Shown: positions 1-10,988 of the stretch, in pieces
How the letters are laid out: each line of letters opens with the position of its first letter
How positions within the stretch are numbered: the stretch's first letter is position 1
Origin: Rosa chinensis
Taxonomy: Eukaryota > Streptophyta > Magnoliopsida > Rosales > Rosaceae
Direction of reading: 5' to 3'
Length of the DNA: 64,000 bases
Assembly: GCF_002994745.2 (NCBI RefSeq)
Contig: NC_037094.1
Location: 41,595,456-41,659,455, forward strand
Position numbers and translations under genes: made by a program
The notes under the pieces: model-generated
Seen by the model: the letters and a program-made list of their open reading frames with translations, nothing else
Databases searched by the model: none
Told to the model about the DNA's origin: nothing

Positions 1-1402
1 GAAAGGTAAGGATTTATCAAAGTGTCCTAAAAACCTAGCAGAGCATATGTAGATGTAGAGACCTCAAGAAATCCACCAAGGCATTGCAAAAACGTCACTT
101 TCCCTAGAGATAACATAAAAGGGGCCTAATGTCTTCATGTTGGGCCCAATCTTCATTGTAAACTTCCCCTGAACTATAGTGAATGGACAAAGGCCAAATT
201 TTTCTTTAGTGGGCCTTCATTTCAAAGCAGACTCCAAAATCACTAAGTATGGGGGACTAAAATCCATAAATATTTCTTTCTTTTCTTTTCTAGCCGTACA
301 CAATTTTTTTGTCTTTTTCATTTCTTTTTCACAGCTTTCACATATTTTTTTCTTTATGGACCAGTCTACCCCCACACTTGAACTTTCACCTCTTCTCACT
401 TTTCATCCTTAGCACCAAACCCACGTAGTATGTCTCAAAAGATTGCTCCACTAAGTTCTTAGAACAAAGGGTAGGGTTGTAACTATACTAAGCTTCATGG
501 TCAAGGGTTTTAAGGGTGATGAATGAAAAGGCTTAATGTAGGCTCAAAAGGGGTTTATCTAAGAGAGTCCCACGACGGGCACAATTGGGGACACAAGTTC
601 ATTTGGCAATGGTGGTAATTCCTAGGTTGCCTCTATCCCTTCCAGAATCAGGGCCATGTATTGATATAACGTTTCAACAAGCACAAGAGTGAATTCTAGC
701 ATTCTCTAGTCCATCAAACTTAATCTATGGCAAGTAGTCAATCAAATGAAAGAATAATGAGATCATCAAAACATCGCCAAGAAATTAAGAATATATATTT
801 CATTTTCACTCCAAGAAAAAGGGACATGGCTCAAATACCTCACATGGGCTTTATGAATCAAAACTTATCTTAACATGCTCATATTCTGTACCAAGGTCAC
901 GAAATCCATATCCACTACACATGCATGCATTTTTCATATATCTCAATTAACCAAAGAATACCATGTTTAAAAATCATCTCAATTTTGTGATCCTCTTTTA
1001 GTCATGATTTCAGAGATATAGAATCATCCTAGACAGTTGAAAAGGGCATCCTAAGACTCAAAACTAAAACAAAAGCAACGAAAATTTTTAAATTTTTGAC
1101 ATTTTTCAATTTTTTTGAATTTTTCAATATATGACTCAGGATAAAAGTATAAATCCCTTCCCCCACACTTAAATATTGCATTGTCCTCAATGTAATCAAG
1201 AATAAGCATGCAATGAAACACTTAAGCATATAAGGATGGAATTTACGAAAATAATGACTATTAAAATAAAACAATTCGAGAAGTGAAGGGAGAGATAAAA
1301 CAAATCTGCGTTGACGACTCCTCCACAGCTACTTCTGAATTGGGTTGCCTCCCAAGCAGCGCTTAATGTTTATAGTCTTTCAGCCTAGACTTGTACCTCC
1401 AT
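1..1402 (-). other. 3' noncoding region of element A (pol end towards PPT), incomplete
   Basis: This is the reverse-strand equivalent of the 3' regions of B, F, H and C. No plausible protein is present; the short ORFs are not maintained between copies. Two PPT-like C-rich motifs are visible on the plus strand, near 1156-1170 (CCTTCCCCCACACTT) and near 370-380 (CCCCCACACTT). The true PPT, next to the 3' LTR, is outside the window. Athila elements often carry an env-like ORF here; none is seen. Confidence 0.85.
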
Positions 1403-3054
1403 TTAATCCTCAGGGTGTGGAACGTTTTGGAAGGGTACAGCCTCCACTTCATGTTCCACAAATGCCTCATAGTAAGGCTTCAAGCGATGGCCATTCACTT
1501 TGAACTCGTTACCTGTTTGTTCACTCTTTATCTGCACAGCTCCATGAGAAAACACATTAGTGATTACAAAAGGCCCAATCCAATGAGAACGAAGTTTACC
1601 TGGGAAGAGTTTGAGACGAGAATGGAAGAGAAGAACTTTTTGTCCCACAACAAAAGTCTTCCTTCGAATCATTTTATCATGGAATGCCTTAGTCTTATCC
1701 TTGTAAATCTTAGCACTTTCGAAGGCATCATTCCTAATCTCCTCTAACTCTTGCAATTGCAACTTCCTATGAAGCCCAGCTGCATCAATATCCATGTTGA
1801 ACTGCTTCACAGCCCACCAAGCTTTGTGCTCTAACTCCACAGGTAAATGGCAAGGTTTGCCATAGACTATTCGATATGGGGACATACCTATGGGAGTTTT
1901 GTATGCAGTTCTGTAAGCCCACAAAGCATCCTCTAAACGCAAGGACCAGTCCTTCCTGTTGGGGTTCACAGTCTTCTCGAATATCCCCTTGATCTGACGA
2001 TTAGAGACCTCAGCCTGCCCACTAGTTTGGGGGTGATAAGGTGTAGACACCTTATGTTTGACATCATACTTCCTCAACAAAGCCTCAATCGTTCGATTAC
2101 AGAAATGGGATCCACCATCACTAATTAGGACTCTAGGCATTCCAAACCTGCTAAAGATGTTAGACTTGATAAAATCTGCAACAACCTTAGAGTCATTAGT
2201 TCTAGTGGCCTTTGCTTCCACCCATTTTGAAACATAGTCCACTGCAAGTAGGATATAAAGAAACCCAAAAGATGAAGGGAAAGGTCCCATGAAATCTATA
2301 CCCCAGACATCAAATATTTCGACAGTTATGATATTGGACAATGGCATTTGATCTCTAGGACCTAGATTTCCTGTTCTTTGGCATTTATCACAAGTTAAAC
2401 AATGGGCATGTGCATCCCTAAACAATGTTGGCCAATAGAACCCAGACTCTAGCACCTTAAATGCAGTCTTCTTAGACCCAAAGTGTCCCCCACATGCTTT
2501 AGAATGGCAAAAAGAAAGTATGGCATTATGTTCATGTTCAGGTACACATCTCCTAATCAGTTGATCAGAGCAATATTTCCATAGATAAGGTTCATCCCAA
2601 ACATATTGCTTAACAGTTTTTTTAAGCCTATCCTTATGAGCACGTGACATGGTATCAGGAATCTTTCTAGAAACAATGTAATTCACAATATCTACATACC
2701 ATGGTTCACTTACCTGAAGCCCAAAGAGCTGCTCATCTGGAAACGTCTCCACTAGAGGGAGAGGGTCTTCTGCATGGACCAAACGACTCAAGTGGTCAGC
2801 TACCACGTTTTCACTACCCTTCTTGTCCTTGATTTCCACGTCAAATTCTTGCAAGAGTAGGATCCATCTGATGAGCCTTGGTTTCGCCTCCTTCTTGGTC
2901 ATCAAGTATTTCAAGGCTGCATGGTCAGTAAAGATAGTAACTTTGGTACCAAGTAAGTAAGAGCGAAACTTCTCAAGGGCAAAGACAACTGCAAGGAGCT
3001 CTTTCTCTGTGGTTGAATAGTTCATTTGTGCATCATTGAGAGTCCTTGAGGCGT
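1403..3054 (-). pseudogene. pol: Element A pol, distal part: RNase H C-terminal half and integrase
   Basis: About 550 codons of the gag-pol polyprotein remain open here. They begin in RNase H ([20 protein letters not shown], then TDHAALKYL) and run through the integrase zinc-binding region ([10 protein letters not shown] ... CDKC), the catalytic core ([23 protein letters not shown]: a D,D35E triad) and the C-terminal region ([19 protein letters not shown]). The frame ends at 1403. RNase H removes the RNA strand after reverse transcription; integrase inserts the cDNA. The fragment is cut off from RT by S1 at 3055, so it cannot be expressed as part of the polyprotein. The upstream 40 codons of the open frame (3055-3175) are LTR read-through. 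Confidence 0.93.
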
Positions 3055-3404
3055 TGATGCGCCCGAAAGCAAGCGCATAATTTAACCCTAAAAATATCAT
3101 AGTAATATAAGCAAGTAGGGATCGTTCTATTCCGGGGATTGAGGGTACACCTGTCAATATAGGACAATTAAACAATTAAAATTAAAACAAAGTATAATAT
3201 ATATTCACAAGTATAAACATTATTTACGAAAAAGGGGGAGATTTTGTTTTTGGGTTTTTTCGAAAATAAAACTAAGTAAACAAAAGAATTAAAATGCAAA
3301 AACGTAAATACAAAGATGGAATGAGAGAACTGATAGGAGCATTTTAATGCGACGTTTTACTTGCTTTTCCCTGCATTTTCTGCGTTATTTCCTTAATAAA
3401 ACCC

Positions 3405-3620
3405 TGTTTAGGAAAGTTTCCATTCTTTGATTGGGAAAGTTCCTATTTGTAGAAAGTTTCTATTTTTGTAGTTTCTATTTATCATTTTTAGTAAGTTTCC
3501 ATTTTCAGTAATTTCTATTTTTCATTTTTTAGAAAGTTTCCATTTTCAGTTTAGGAAAGTTGCCATTTTTTTCATTTTAGGAAAGTTTCTATTTTTCTTA
3601 CTAGTTTCTATTTTCAGGAC
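3405..3620 (+). repeat. Degenerate U3 array of GGAAAGTTTC / CTATTTTT modules
   Basis: About ten spaced copies of a (G)GAAAGTTTC-like core followed by CATTTT, CTATTTTT or CATTTTCAG occur here. The array recurs in every LTR of the family, with differing numbers of modules. The AAAG core matches the Dof transcription-factor site, so an enhancer role is possible; that is inference. Confidence 0.75.
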
Positions 3621-3945
3621 CTCCGAGCTAGAAAGTGGAAATGAACTCACAAATGGAAAGAGGAGCTTGCGATCACCAAGGGGAGCAAAGATGAAGAACA
3701 ATGAGCCACAGAAATGAGCAGAAATGAAGAAAAGAAGTTTTCCTGGTCCAACCAGGAAACCCTGCGAAAATGAGGAAAGCCCACCAATGAAGTTTCCAAC
3801 GTTACTATGAAAAAGAAATGGAAAAATAAAGTGTTGTGATGTTGGAAGATGACATGGCATAGAAGTGACGCATGGAGGCCCAAAAACTCTCAAGACTTGT
3901 TGGATTTTCGGCTAATTGGATAAAAGCCCACCAAAGCCCATGGAA

Positions 3946-3970
3946 CTAGGGTTTGTGACGCAAACCCTAG
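3946..3970. promoter_or_regulatory. Inverted telobox dyad around TGACG in U3 of B
   Basis: CTAGGGTTTG is followed by the 5-nt spacer TGACG and then by its exact reverse complement CAAACCCTAG. AAACCCTA is the plant telobox and TGACG the core of bZIP TGA-factor sites. The same dyad is at 14837-14861 in the 3' LTR, and a 9-bp version with spacer CGTCA lies near 41888-41910 in C. Confidence 0.7.
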
Positions 3971-4342
3971 CACTAAAGTTGTTGTTGCAATTTGCAAGAG
4001 AGAAACAAGGAGGTGGCGTCCAAGAAAATCAGAAATTAAAAGGAGATTTTCTAGGGTTATTTTTATGGAAATAAATCAAGAGATAAACCCTAGAGACTCC
4101 TAGCCGTCCAAGCAAGAGAGAAACAAGGAATTGCCGTGCAAAATAAAAGAGAAACCCTAGAGAATTCGGCCAAGGGATAATGAAGAGAGAAACTAGGGTT
4201 TTGCCGTGTGGAAAATCAGAAATTCAAGAGAGATTTCGTGGAGATTTCTTAGGGAGCTTTTAAAGGAAAGAGAATATGTGTTGAACACAAAAAGCTCTCA
4301 AAGGAGTCTAGGTTCGTCCCCCTTTATTCTCTAAATATATTG

Positions 4343-4391
4343 TTGCCGAAATTGGTGAAGGAAATCAGAAATTATCTACATATTTCGGCAA
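4343..4391. other. Conserved U3 hairpin with TTGCCGAAAT / ATTTCGGCAA arms
   Basis: There is a perfect 10-bp inverted repeat with a 29-nt loop upstream of the CCAAT and TATA boxes. The GCCGAAAT...ATTTCGGC pair recurs in most LTRs here and is tripled in LTR E (52449-52650). Confidence 0.65.
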
Positions 4392-4554
4392 GAATTATTT
4401 AGGGAATTAATATTGGAATTTTGTGATTGGTTGCACCACCTCATAGGGCTTATGTGGCACGAAATCATTGGAGGAAATTATGTGGAGGAAGGAAGCTATT
4501 GCCGTGAGTTTCTCTAGGGTTTTTACACGGCTTGAAGACCTAGAAGCCGTCCCC

Positions 4555-4562
4555 TATATATT
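4555..4562 (+). promoter_or_regulatory. TATA box of the B 5' LTR
   Basis: TATATATT lies in a GC-poor core promoter and is followed by a CT-rich stretch (CCTCTCTTCTCTCAACG), a usual setting for a plant transcription start. The same arrangement is at 15450-15457 in the 3' LTR, and as TATATAAA in the F and H LTRs. Confidence 0.7.
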
Positions 4563-5624
4563 CCTCTCTTCTCTCAACGTCAAGAAGTTCCTAATTCCAT
4601 TTTTTACGTTCTACACTTGAGAAATAATTCAGAAAACTCTCTAGCTTAGCCGTGCTCCTCTCCATCCTCTAGGGCAACCACGAAGTTCAAGCAAGGCCAA
4701 GGAAGAAGAAGACAAGCCGTGCATACCATCCACCCTCCACCTTGAAGATTGCTTTCGAAATTCAAGAGTCCATTCATCACTTCATTCATCTCATCTTCAT
4801 CACGGTGTAATCCGATTCTCCTTGTAACCTTTGCTTTGTAATTTTCGTTGGTTATGCCTTAGTTGACACAATTGTTTGAACAAGTATTGTTTTCTGAAAT
4901 TTTATGATTAATTGTTAATTTTCAGATTCATATATTGCGATTTGTGGTTGCTTTTGTGTGAGTGTTTGATTAAATTTGCATGATAGAAATCTTTTGTATG
5001 ATAATCTTGAATGGTTCGAAACATTTAGGGTTTTTATGTGAATGTTGCTACGAATTCGAGAACATGGATCAACTTTTTGGTTTTGTGTTCTTGAATCGAT
5101 AAGTAGCAAAGGTTTTGTACAAAAACCGAGTTTAATCAAAGAAGATTGCAATTAGGTGGACTTTTTCATACTAAGTTGCACATTTGAGTTGATAGCCTTT
5201 CTAGGTGCTTAATGCATTAAACATGACATGATTGACTAGCTTTCTAGGGTTTGATTGCATGTTTGATAGAATTAATCTAGGTGCTTTCGCTTAGGTTAAT
5301 TAGCATTGAAAGTAAAATATGGGAAATTGTTTGCTTTTGAACGTTTCACATGATCAACTCCTCTTGCATGACTATGATGAATAATGATGAACTTGAATCA
5401 ATTTTAATCATGAGTTTCGAATTTGATCTTTGTTCTTGCATCCCATTTATATTTTTATGTTTTTGCATTTTAATTATTTTCTTAACTCAGTTTAAAACTA
5501 GAAAACCAAAAATCAAAAATCCCCCCTTTTTCGTAAATATGTATATATTTTGTTATATTTTTGTAAATATTATACTTTGTTTTAATTTTAATTGTTTAAT
5601 TGTTTGATAATGACAGGTGTACCC

Positions 5625-5740
5625 TCAATCCCCGGAATAGAACGATCCCTATTTATTCTATACTACTAATGACATTTCAGGGTTAAATTGGTCGCTTCCT
5701 AAAAGTGACATCAATTTTTGGCGCCGTTGCCGGGGATTGA
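5625..5740. other. U5 box complementary to the PBS (predicted U5-PBS stem) in element B
   Basis: TCAATCCCCGG at 5625-5635 is the exact reverse complement of CCGGGGATTGA at 5730-5740, an 11-bp stem with a 94-nt loop that includes the LTR end. Eight bases of the stem overlap the 19-nt tRNA-Asp match. The same pair exists in H (47374-47384 with 47478-47488). The stem and its regulatory meaning are inferred; retroviral U5-leader stems are the known analogue. Confidence 0.6.
5719..5737 (+). promoter_or_regulatory. Primer binding site (tRNA-Asp type) of element B
   Basis: TGGCGCCGTTGCCGGGGAT starts five bases after the LTR end. It is complementary to the last 19 nt of plant tRNA-Asp including CCA, the primer known for Athila-type elements. 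Confidence 0.95.
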
Positions 5741-6502
5741 AAAATCATTTGTCATATTGTGAATATTTGTTTTGTATATTGTGACCGAAAAAAAAAAAAA
5801 AAAAAAATTTACTTGTTAATTATTTTGTAATTATCGAAAATTAGTAGATTAATTACTTAGGTTGTTATTTATATTATTGAATACGAATTTTAATTGTAAG
5901 TTGTAAATTAAAGAAGGAATAGGTGAAGTCGTGTTTATTAATATTGGCCTAAACCCCTTTTTGGTACCTAGTCCAGGTCCCTTAAGGTTGAGGGCGGCCT
6001 TTATTAACATTCATTGAACTGTCTTCACACTTAGGACCTTTTTCATCCAAGTAAGTATAGCCTATGTGGGATGGTGTCTAGGAAAGGGGACAACGCTCAT
6101 GACTGGTTCTTGGATTCAGAAGTGCGTGCAAATGAGCCTAAACCACAATGTGGGAGTAGCTCATGCCAAAATGGATCCTACCTCTTGTGTTCGTCCTCCT
6201 CTACCTGGCCATTTCAGTAAGGTTGCCCAAAGGATGTAGGAGGGACTTAGTGTCTTGACGACTATACTTGGGCCGCACGTCCTCTTGATTTACCGCTTGG
6301 AATTTAATTTGAAATCAATGATATATATAACAAATGAAAATATTGTGATTCACTAAGGTATATTGGATTAAACATAGTCTTGAAAAGGGTAGCTGTTTCA
6401 GTCCCATTGCACATCGAGACTCCCTGTTCCCGTACCTAAGTGTTGAAAATAATTGTAAAGAAAAGGAAGAAAAACAATTTTTTGTAAGTATTTTCGTAAA
6501 AA

Positions 6503-6534
<32 letters not shown>

Positions 6535-7422
6535 AAGAAAGAAAAAAATAATGTGTTTGTTGTCTTGTTTGAAAGTTTTTGTAAAATGTGTCTAATCTTG
6601 TAAACAAGAGAAAAGAATTAATTGTAAATATTGTTAAGTCCTTAATTGTTATAAGTGTGTAAAATCGTATGAGTAGATAAGGGCCCTTTTGTTAATATTG
6701 ACCTTAACCCTTCATTAGTGCCTTTCTAAGGTCTTTTGAAGTTGAGGGCGGCTTTTATTAACATTTGGAGAGCTGTCTAACACATGAGTTCTTTTCAAGC
6801 TGAGTAAGGGGCATATAGGTGGTGTCTTAGGTTGAGACCCTGGGTGATGGGTTCAAATTGGATCTCAGAGATACTATAGACTGTGCCTAAACAACAATGT
6901 GGGAGTAGCCAATAGGGGCCTAAACCTCAATGAGGGAGTAGCCTCCGTAGTGTCACCAAAATGAGTCCTCCCTCTCACTTACCTCTTAATCTGGCCATCT
7001 AGCCTTCTGAAACAAAGGAAAGCGACTTATGTCTAGACGACTATCCCTAGATCGTATCTCACCAATAGTAGTGGTTTCTATTGGGCTCGACTTACAACTT
7101 GTAATCAATTGAGATATTAACTTTATTTTGTAAAGATAATAAGATACTTGAACATAACCTCCACTTGTAAATTGTGTTGTTTTGTACATTTTATACTTGT
7201 ATAAACTTCTTACGTGGTTTATTTGTGAAAAGGTTGTGGATAGTTTGTAATTTATACTCTCTTTATACTTGTATAAATCATAAATAGTAAATTCGTGAAT
7301 AGGAACTTGTGAATAGTGACTCGTGAATAGTAACGTTGATGTATAAATCACTAATTTGTAATTAGTTTACTTTATACTTTGCTAACTTCTTTGAATTCTG
7401 ATGATGTTCAGGAATCCTATGA
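5741..7422 (+). other. Leader (5' untranslated region) of element B
   Basis: This is 1.7 kb without a credible gene. It holds A-rich tracts (5788-5809 and 6499-6543) and two diverged copies of a block of about 350-370 bp (5935-6280 and 6689-7060). The blocks share the order of segments such as TTATTAACATT, AACAATGTGGGAGTAG and GACGACTAT. The leader probably carries packaging signals; that is inference. Confidence 0.8.
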
Positions 7423-8569
7423 ATGACCGAGCCTTTTAGACCCTCTACACTAAAGGAAATTGAAGCAAGGCTCGCTCGTTTGAAGGGTCCTTCACTCCTT
7501 GAGCACACAAGCCCTTCCCCTTCAACATACAAGGAGTACACATTTAACGAGCAAGGGAAGCGGATTTACTTTTCTGAGGAGTCTACATCACCTACACCAA
7601 GTCCATCTCCTCCTTCACGATCACCTTCACCTGTGATTTCGTCCAACTCTACACCACCACCTTCACCACCACCTGAAGAAGTCGAAGAAGAGAGAATGGC
7701 ATCTATTAGGGAACTCTCCACCGCAACTGTTGAAGGAGGACCCCCTACAGGCATAGTATACCCTGCCCCTGCAGCTGGAAGACAGGCAGAGTTTGAGCTT
7801 AAGAGTGGATTGTTGCACAAGCTCCCTATCTTCCATGGACTTAATATGGAGGATGCTAATAAGCACGTACGAGAATTCCAATCTGTTTGTGCAAACATGC
7901 AACCACAAGGAGCAGATGAGAACCTTCTTAAGATGAGAGCATTTCCATTCTCTCTAGCTGATAGAGCCAAGGATTGGCTATATGAACTTCCTGCAGGACG
8001 TATCACTTCTTGGGAAACAATGAGAAAAGCCTTCCTGGAGAAATACTTCCCAGCTTCAAAGGTCATCACACTCAGGAAGAAGCTTAGTGGAATAGAGCAA
8101 GCTCATGATGAGTCCTATGCTGCCTACTATGAGAGGTTCAATTCCCTACTTGCACAATGCCCTCAACATCAGATGAAGGATGAGACCCTACTTACATGTT
8201 TCTACGAAGGACTCCTACCCTTGGAGAGGCAAATGCTTGATGCTGCAGCTGGTGGAGCTTTTGTGGATAAGTCACCTGCGGTTGGGAGGGAACTTATAGC
8301 TAATCGTGCCCTAAACTCCCAACAGTATGAGGGTGTGAGACAACCCACTCGTAGGGTAAATGAGGTGAGCACTAGTCCTGCCATCGCGGATCAATTGAGC
8401 AAACTCACCCTTCTTGTGAACAAGGTGGCGACTACTCAAAGCCATGGAGGACCCTCTGCTTGTGGGGTATGCTTTACTCAAGGACATCCTACGGATCAAT
8501 GTCCTCAACTGAGTGAGAATGGTGGTTGGGAATCTGTGAATGCTATAGGAGGCTATCAAGGGAACCAAG
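7423..8569 (+). CDS. gag: Gag of element B, N-terminal part
   Basis: Gag forms the virus-like particle and packages RNA. The start ATG (MTEPFRPSTL) matches those of A and C. In order: a Pro/Ser-rich stretch (about residues 50-80), the retrotransposon Gag core (about 125-270, with LPIFHGLN, FPFSLADRAKDWLYELP and AFLEKYFP), and a CCHC zinc knuckle CGVCFTQGHPTDQC near residue 350 (C-x2-C-x4-H-x4-C). The frame is intact up to the chromovirus-like solo LTR at 8570, where it would read GTG and then stop at 8572-8574. Downstream gag resumes at 11850. No pol follows. Confidence 0.93.
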
Positions 8570-10433
8570 TGTGATGCCCCAGAAATTCGTATGTTACTTT
8601 CCGAGGATTTTCCGGAATTTAAATTGTGGGTATCGGACGTTTTCGTGGCTCGTGGATGGAGCGGAAGTGTTTTGGACGAATTTTTATTCGTAAAGTGTGG
8701 AATTAGGGGGGGGTTTCAAGGTTGACTTTTGATACGTTGAGATTCTCCGAAAACTTCCTTCACGAAAGTTGTAGAGCGCGTCGATACGAGTTCGTGGACA
8801 TGCGGAACGCGAGAATCGGAGTTCGTATGAAGAAGTTATGAGCTTCGGAAAAAGTTTCCATTTTAGTATTTATGGGATTTTTCCGGAAAATTATTCATAA
8901 AATCAGATTTCCATTTTGGGAAGGATTTTTCTCTCTCCTCTCTCCCGAGTTTTCCCGAGCAGCCATCTTCACCGAGCTCGTTCTCCCTCCTCCGGCCACC
9001 AATCGACGAGATTCTTCTTCCTATCTCTTCGCCTCACTCCCATGTAGCACCCTGTGAAGTTTCACTATGTGGGTAGACCTGTGCACGACGCTACAAGGCC
9101 GAGAAGTCGCACGGTGGAGCTGCAAATCGCCTTGATCGGAGTCGGAGATTCCGGCCACCTTTGCCGGTGTTTCTTGAGGGCTTTTGAAGCCCATAGGACG
9201 TTGATGCTTCTCCCAAAGCGGCTTGGGACGATTTCACTCGTGGAGGTCGAATTTTGGAATTGAAATTCTAGGGTTTCAATCGAGCTGTTTTGTTCTAAGG
9301 TAAAATTCGATCGATTGGTTCATATTTGGACTTTGTTGTAGTTATGAAAGTTGAAATTGGGGTTGAGATGAAGAACTTTGGTGTTGGGAGTTTTGTCAAA
9401 TTCCGACTTTGGTCCGGCGGCGGTGCCGCCACTGTGGTGGTGTTTTCCGGCGGTTTCCGGCCACCTCAGGGATAGTTTCTGTTCCTGAGTTCGATCTACT
9501 CGTCGATACGAGCATTTCGATATATTGTTTGTAATTTTTGGAGATCGTATGAGCATGTTGTGATTTTTACGGTTTCGGACCGTTTAATGTTTCGATCCGT
9601 GAGGATTCGAGCGTCCGATCGACTTGTGAATTTGGTATATCGATCGTGGAAGTATTTCGGAGACATTGGATGGTCTCGGATGTGGTTTCGCCTCGATTGG
9701 CGTTACTTTGGGAATTTTGGTTCGAATTAGGGTTTTCGAATGTTATTCCTTGTGTTTCATTGACTGAATCAAGGCTGTACTTCCTTAGGTGCTTGACAGA
9801 GGACGTTCTGTAAGCAGTCTAGTGGTGTGAAGACGCAGCGGGAGTTTCGAGGTGAGTAATCTCACAAGGTTCATTATGAACGGAATTACCATTATTGTTT
9901 TGGCGTTAATTATTTAACTGCAAACTATAGTTGGTATTAGTAGGCATTCCTGAGCGAATGACTACGTATATGTATATTTACGTGAAATATATATATATTC
10001 TTGTGGATGATGTGTGATGAATAATATGCATGATGGGTTCATATTATTGTTGAATGAGACTTTTCATAGAAACAATATTGTGGAAAAAGATGTTTTCTAT
10101 TGTTTGAAAAGCATTGAGTTTGATGTTACATTTTGGAGTCAAGCGTGACTCATTTTAAATGTATTGGTCTTTGTACCAAGGGTCACAGATGGTGAGCAGG
10201 GATAGGGAAAGCCGGAATTAGATAGTCGTAACGTTTTTAGGTCAGGTGTGACTTACTTAACGTTGACTTGAGACCAAATGGGGTCTGAAAAGCATGGGTC
10301 GCAGATGGTGACCAACGGTTGGTTCTAAGACCAGACGGGGTATGAAAACCAAGAGTCACAGACGGTGATAAGTTGCAGATGGTAACCAATGATTTATCTG
10401 TGTTATGAGTCTAGTTACCATAGATGTATTGTG

Positions 10434-10655
10434 GCATTTCTGAGTGAATGAGTATGTGTGTACATATATATATTATGGGGTATATATATATACATATGTA
10501 TTCATGTATTGGTTGCATTTCTGAGTGAATGATTATGTGTGTACATATATATATTATGGGATATATATATACATATGTATTCATGTATTGATGACATTTC
10601 TAAGTGAATGACTATGTGTGTACATATATATATACATACGTATTCATGTATTAGT
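10434..10655 (+). repeat. Tandem array of ~80-bp AT-rich units in the chromovirus-like LTR
   Basis: There are three units (81, 79 and about 62 bp), each starting CATTTCTGAGTGAATGA or a close variant and containing TATATA runs and GTATTCATGTATT. A lone relative lies near 9945-10000. The counterpart in the other copy is at 55586-55817. Confidence 0.8.
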
Positions 10656-10841
10656 GGCTTTGTGGTGAATCTGTGTTGATGTGTTGTGTGTCTAGGTTGG
10701 ACTGATTTGTTGTTGGTACATCAAGGGGTTAGTGGGGAGCTATCTGATGCTCATGAGTACGTGTTTCTTTAAAAGAGAGTTTCGAGGATTCTTTCTTTTA
10801 AATGTCCTGGAAGGACTTGTGAATCATATTATATATGTCAC

Positions 10842-10988
10842 AGATGGTGACTAATGGTTGATCTGAGACCAGATGGGGTCTGAAGATCATATGTCACAGA
10901 TGGTGATAGGTCGCAGATGGTGACCAATGGTTGATTTCGAGATTGGATGGGGTCTGAAGATCATATGTCACAGATGGTGACAGGTCGC
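10842..10988 (+). repeat. Two-unit ~73-bp tandem repeat in the chromovirus-like LTR
   Basis: Unit 1 (10842-10914, 73 bp) and unit 2 (10915-10988, 74 bp) begin AGATGGTGAC. They differ mainly in the middle (GAGACCAGATGG versus GAGATTGGATGG). More diverged relatives occur at about 10184-10400. The other solo LTR has six units. Confidence 0.85.

Larger units (their letters stand above)
3331..5713 (+). repeat. 5' LTR of element B
   Basis: It begins TGATAGGAGCATTTTAATGC and ends GTGACATCA, followed five bases later by the PBS. U3 carries a degenerate GGAAAGTTTC array (3405-3620), an inverted AAACCCTA dyad (3946-3970), a 10-bp-stem hairpin (4343-4391), a CCAAT-type ATTGG near 4429 and a TATA box (4555-4562). 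U5 carries a box complementary to the PBS (5625-5635). Confidence 0.95.

Noticed and set aside
3055..3175. Open frame extending A's distal pol by about 40 codons upstream
   Set aside because: This is LTR S1 sequence read through by chance; the pol frame really ends at the insertion point.
3940..4330. Telomeric repeats (many CTAGGGTTT / AAACCCTAG words)
   Set aside because: The words are dispersed single motifs, not a tandem TTTAGGG array.
4915..5151. Short antisense ORF repeated in many LTRs (also near 15837, 25483, 29130 and 40769), and an 85-codon ORF in both B LTRs
   Set aside because: These are LTR-derived frames that recur only because the LTRs are copies; they are broken in other LTR copies and have no protein features.
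6499..6543. Poly(A) tract as a sign of a LINE, SINE or processed pseudogene
   Set aside because: It lies inside the collinear leader shared by A, B and C, with no TSD or retroposed gene beside it; it is low-complexity sequence.
7566..8069. A 166-167-codon antisense ORF opposite gag, present in B, A (21620-22120) and C (37866-38369)
   Set aside because: It lies wholly opposite the conserved Gag core and mirrors its codons. The copies are too similar for its persistence to mean anything, and it resembles no known protein.
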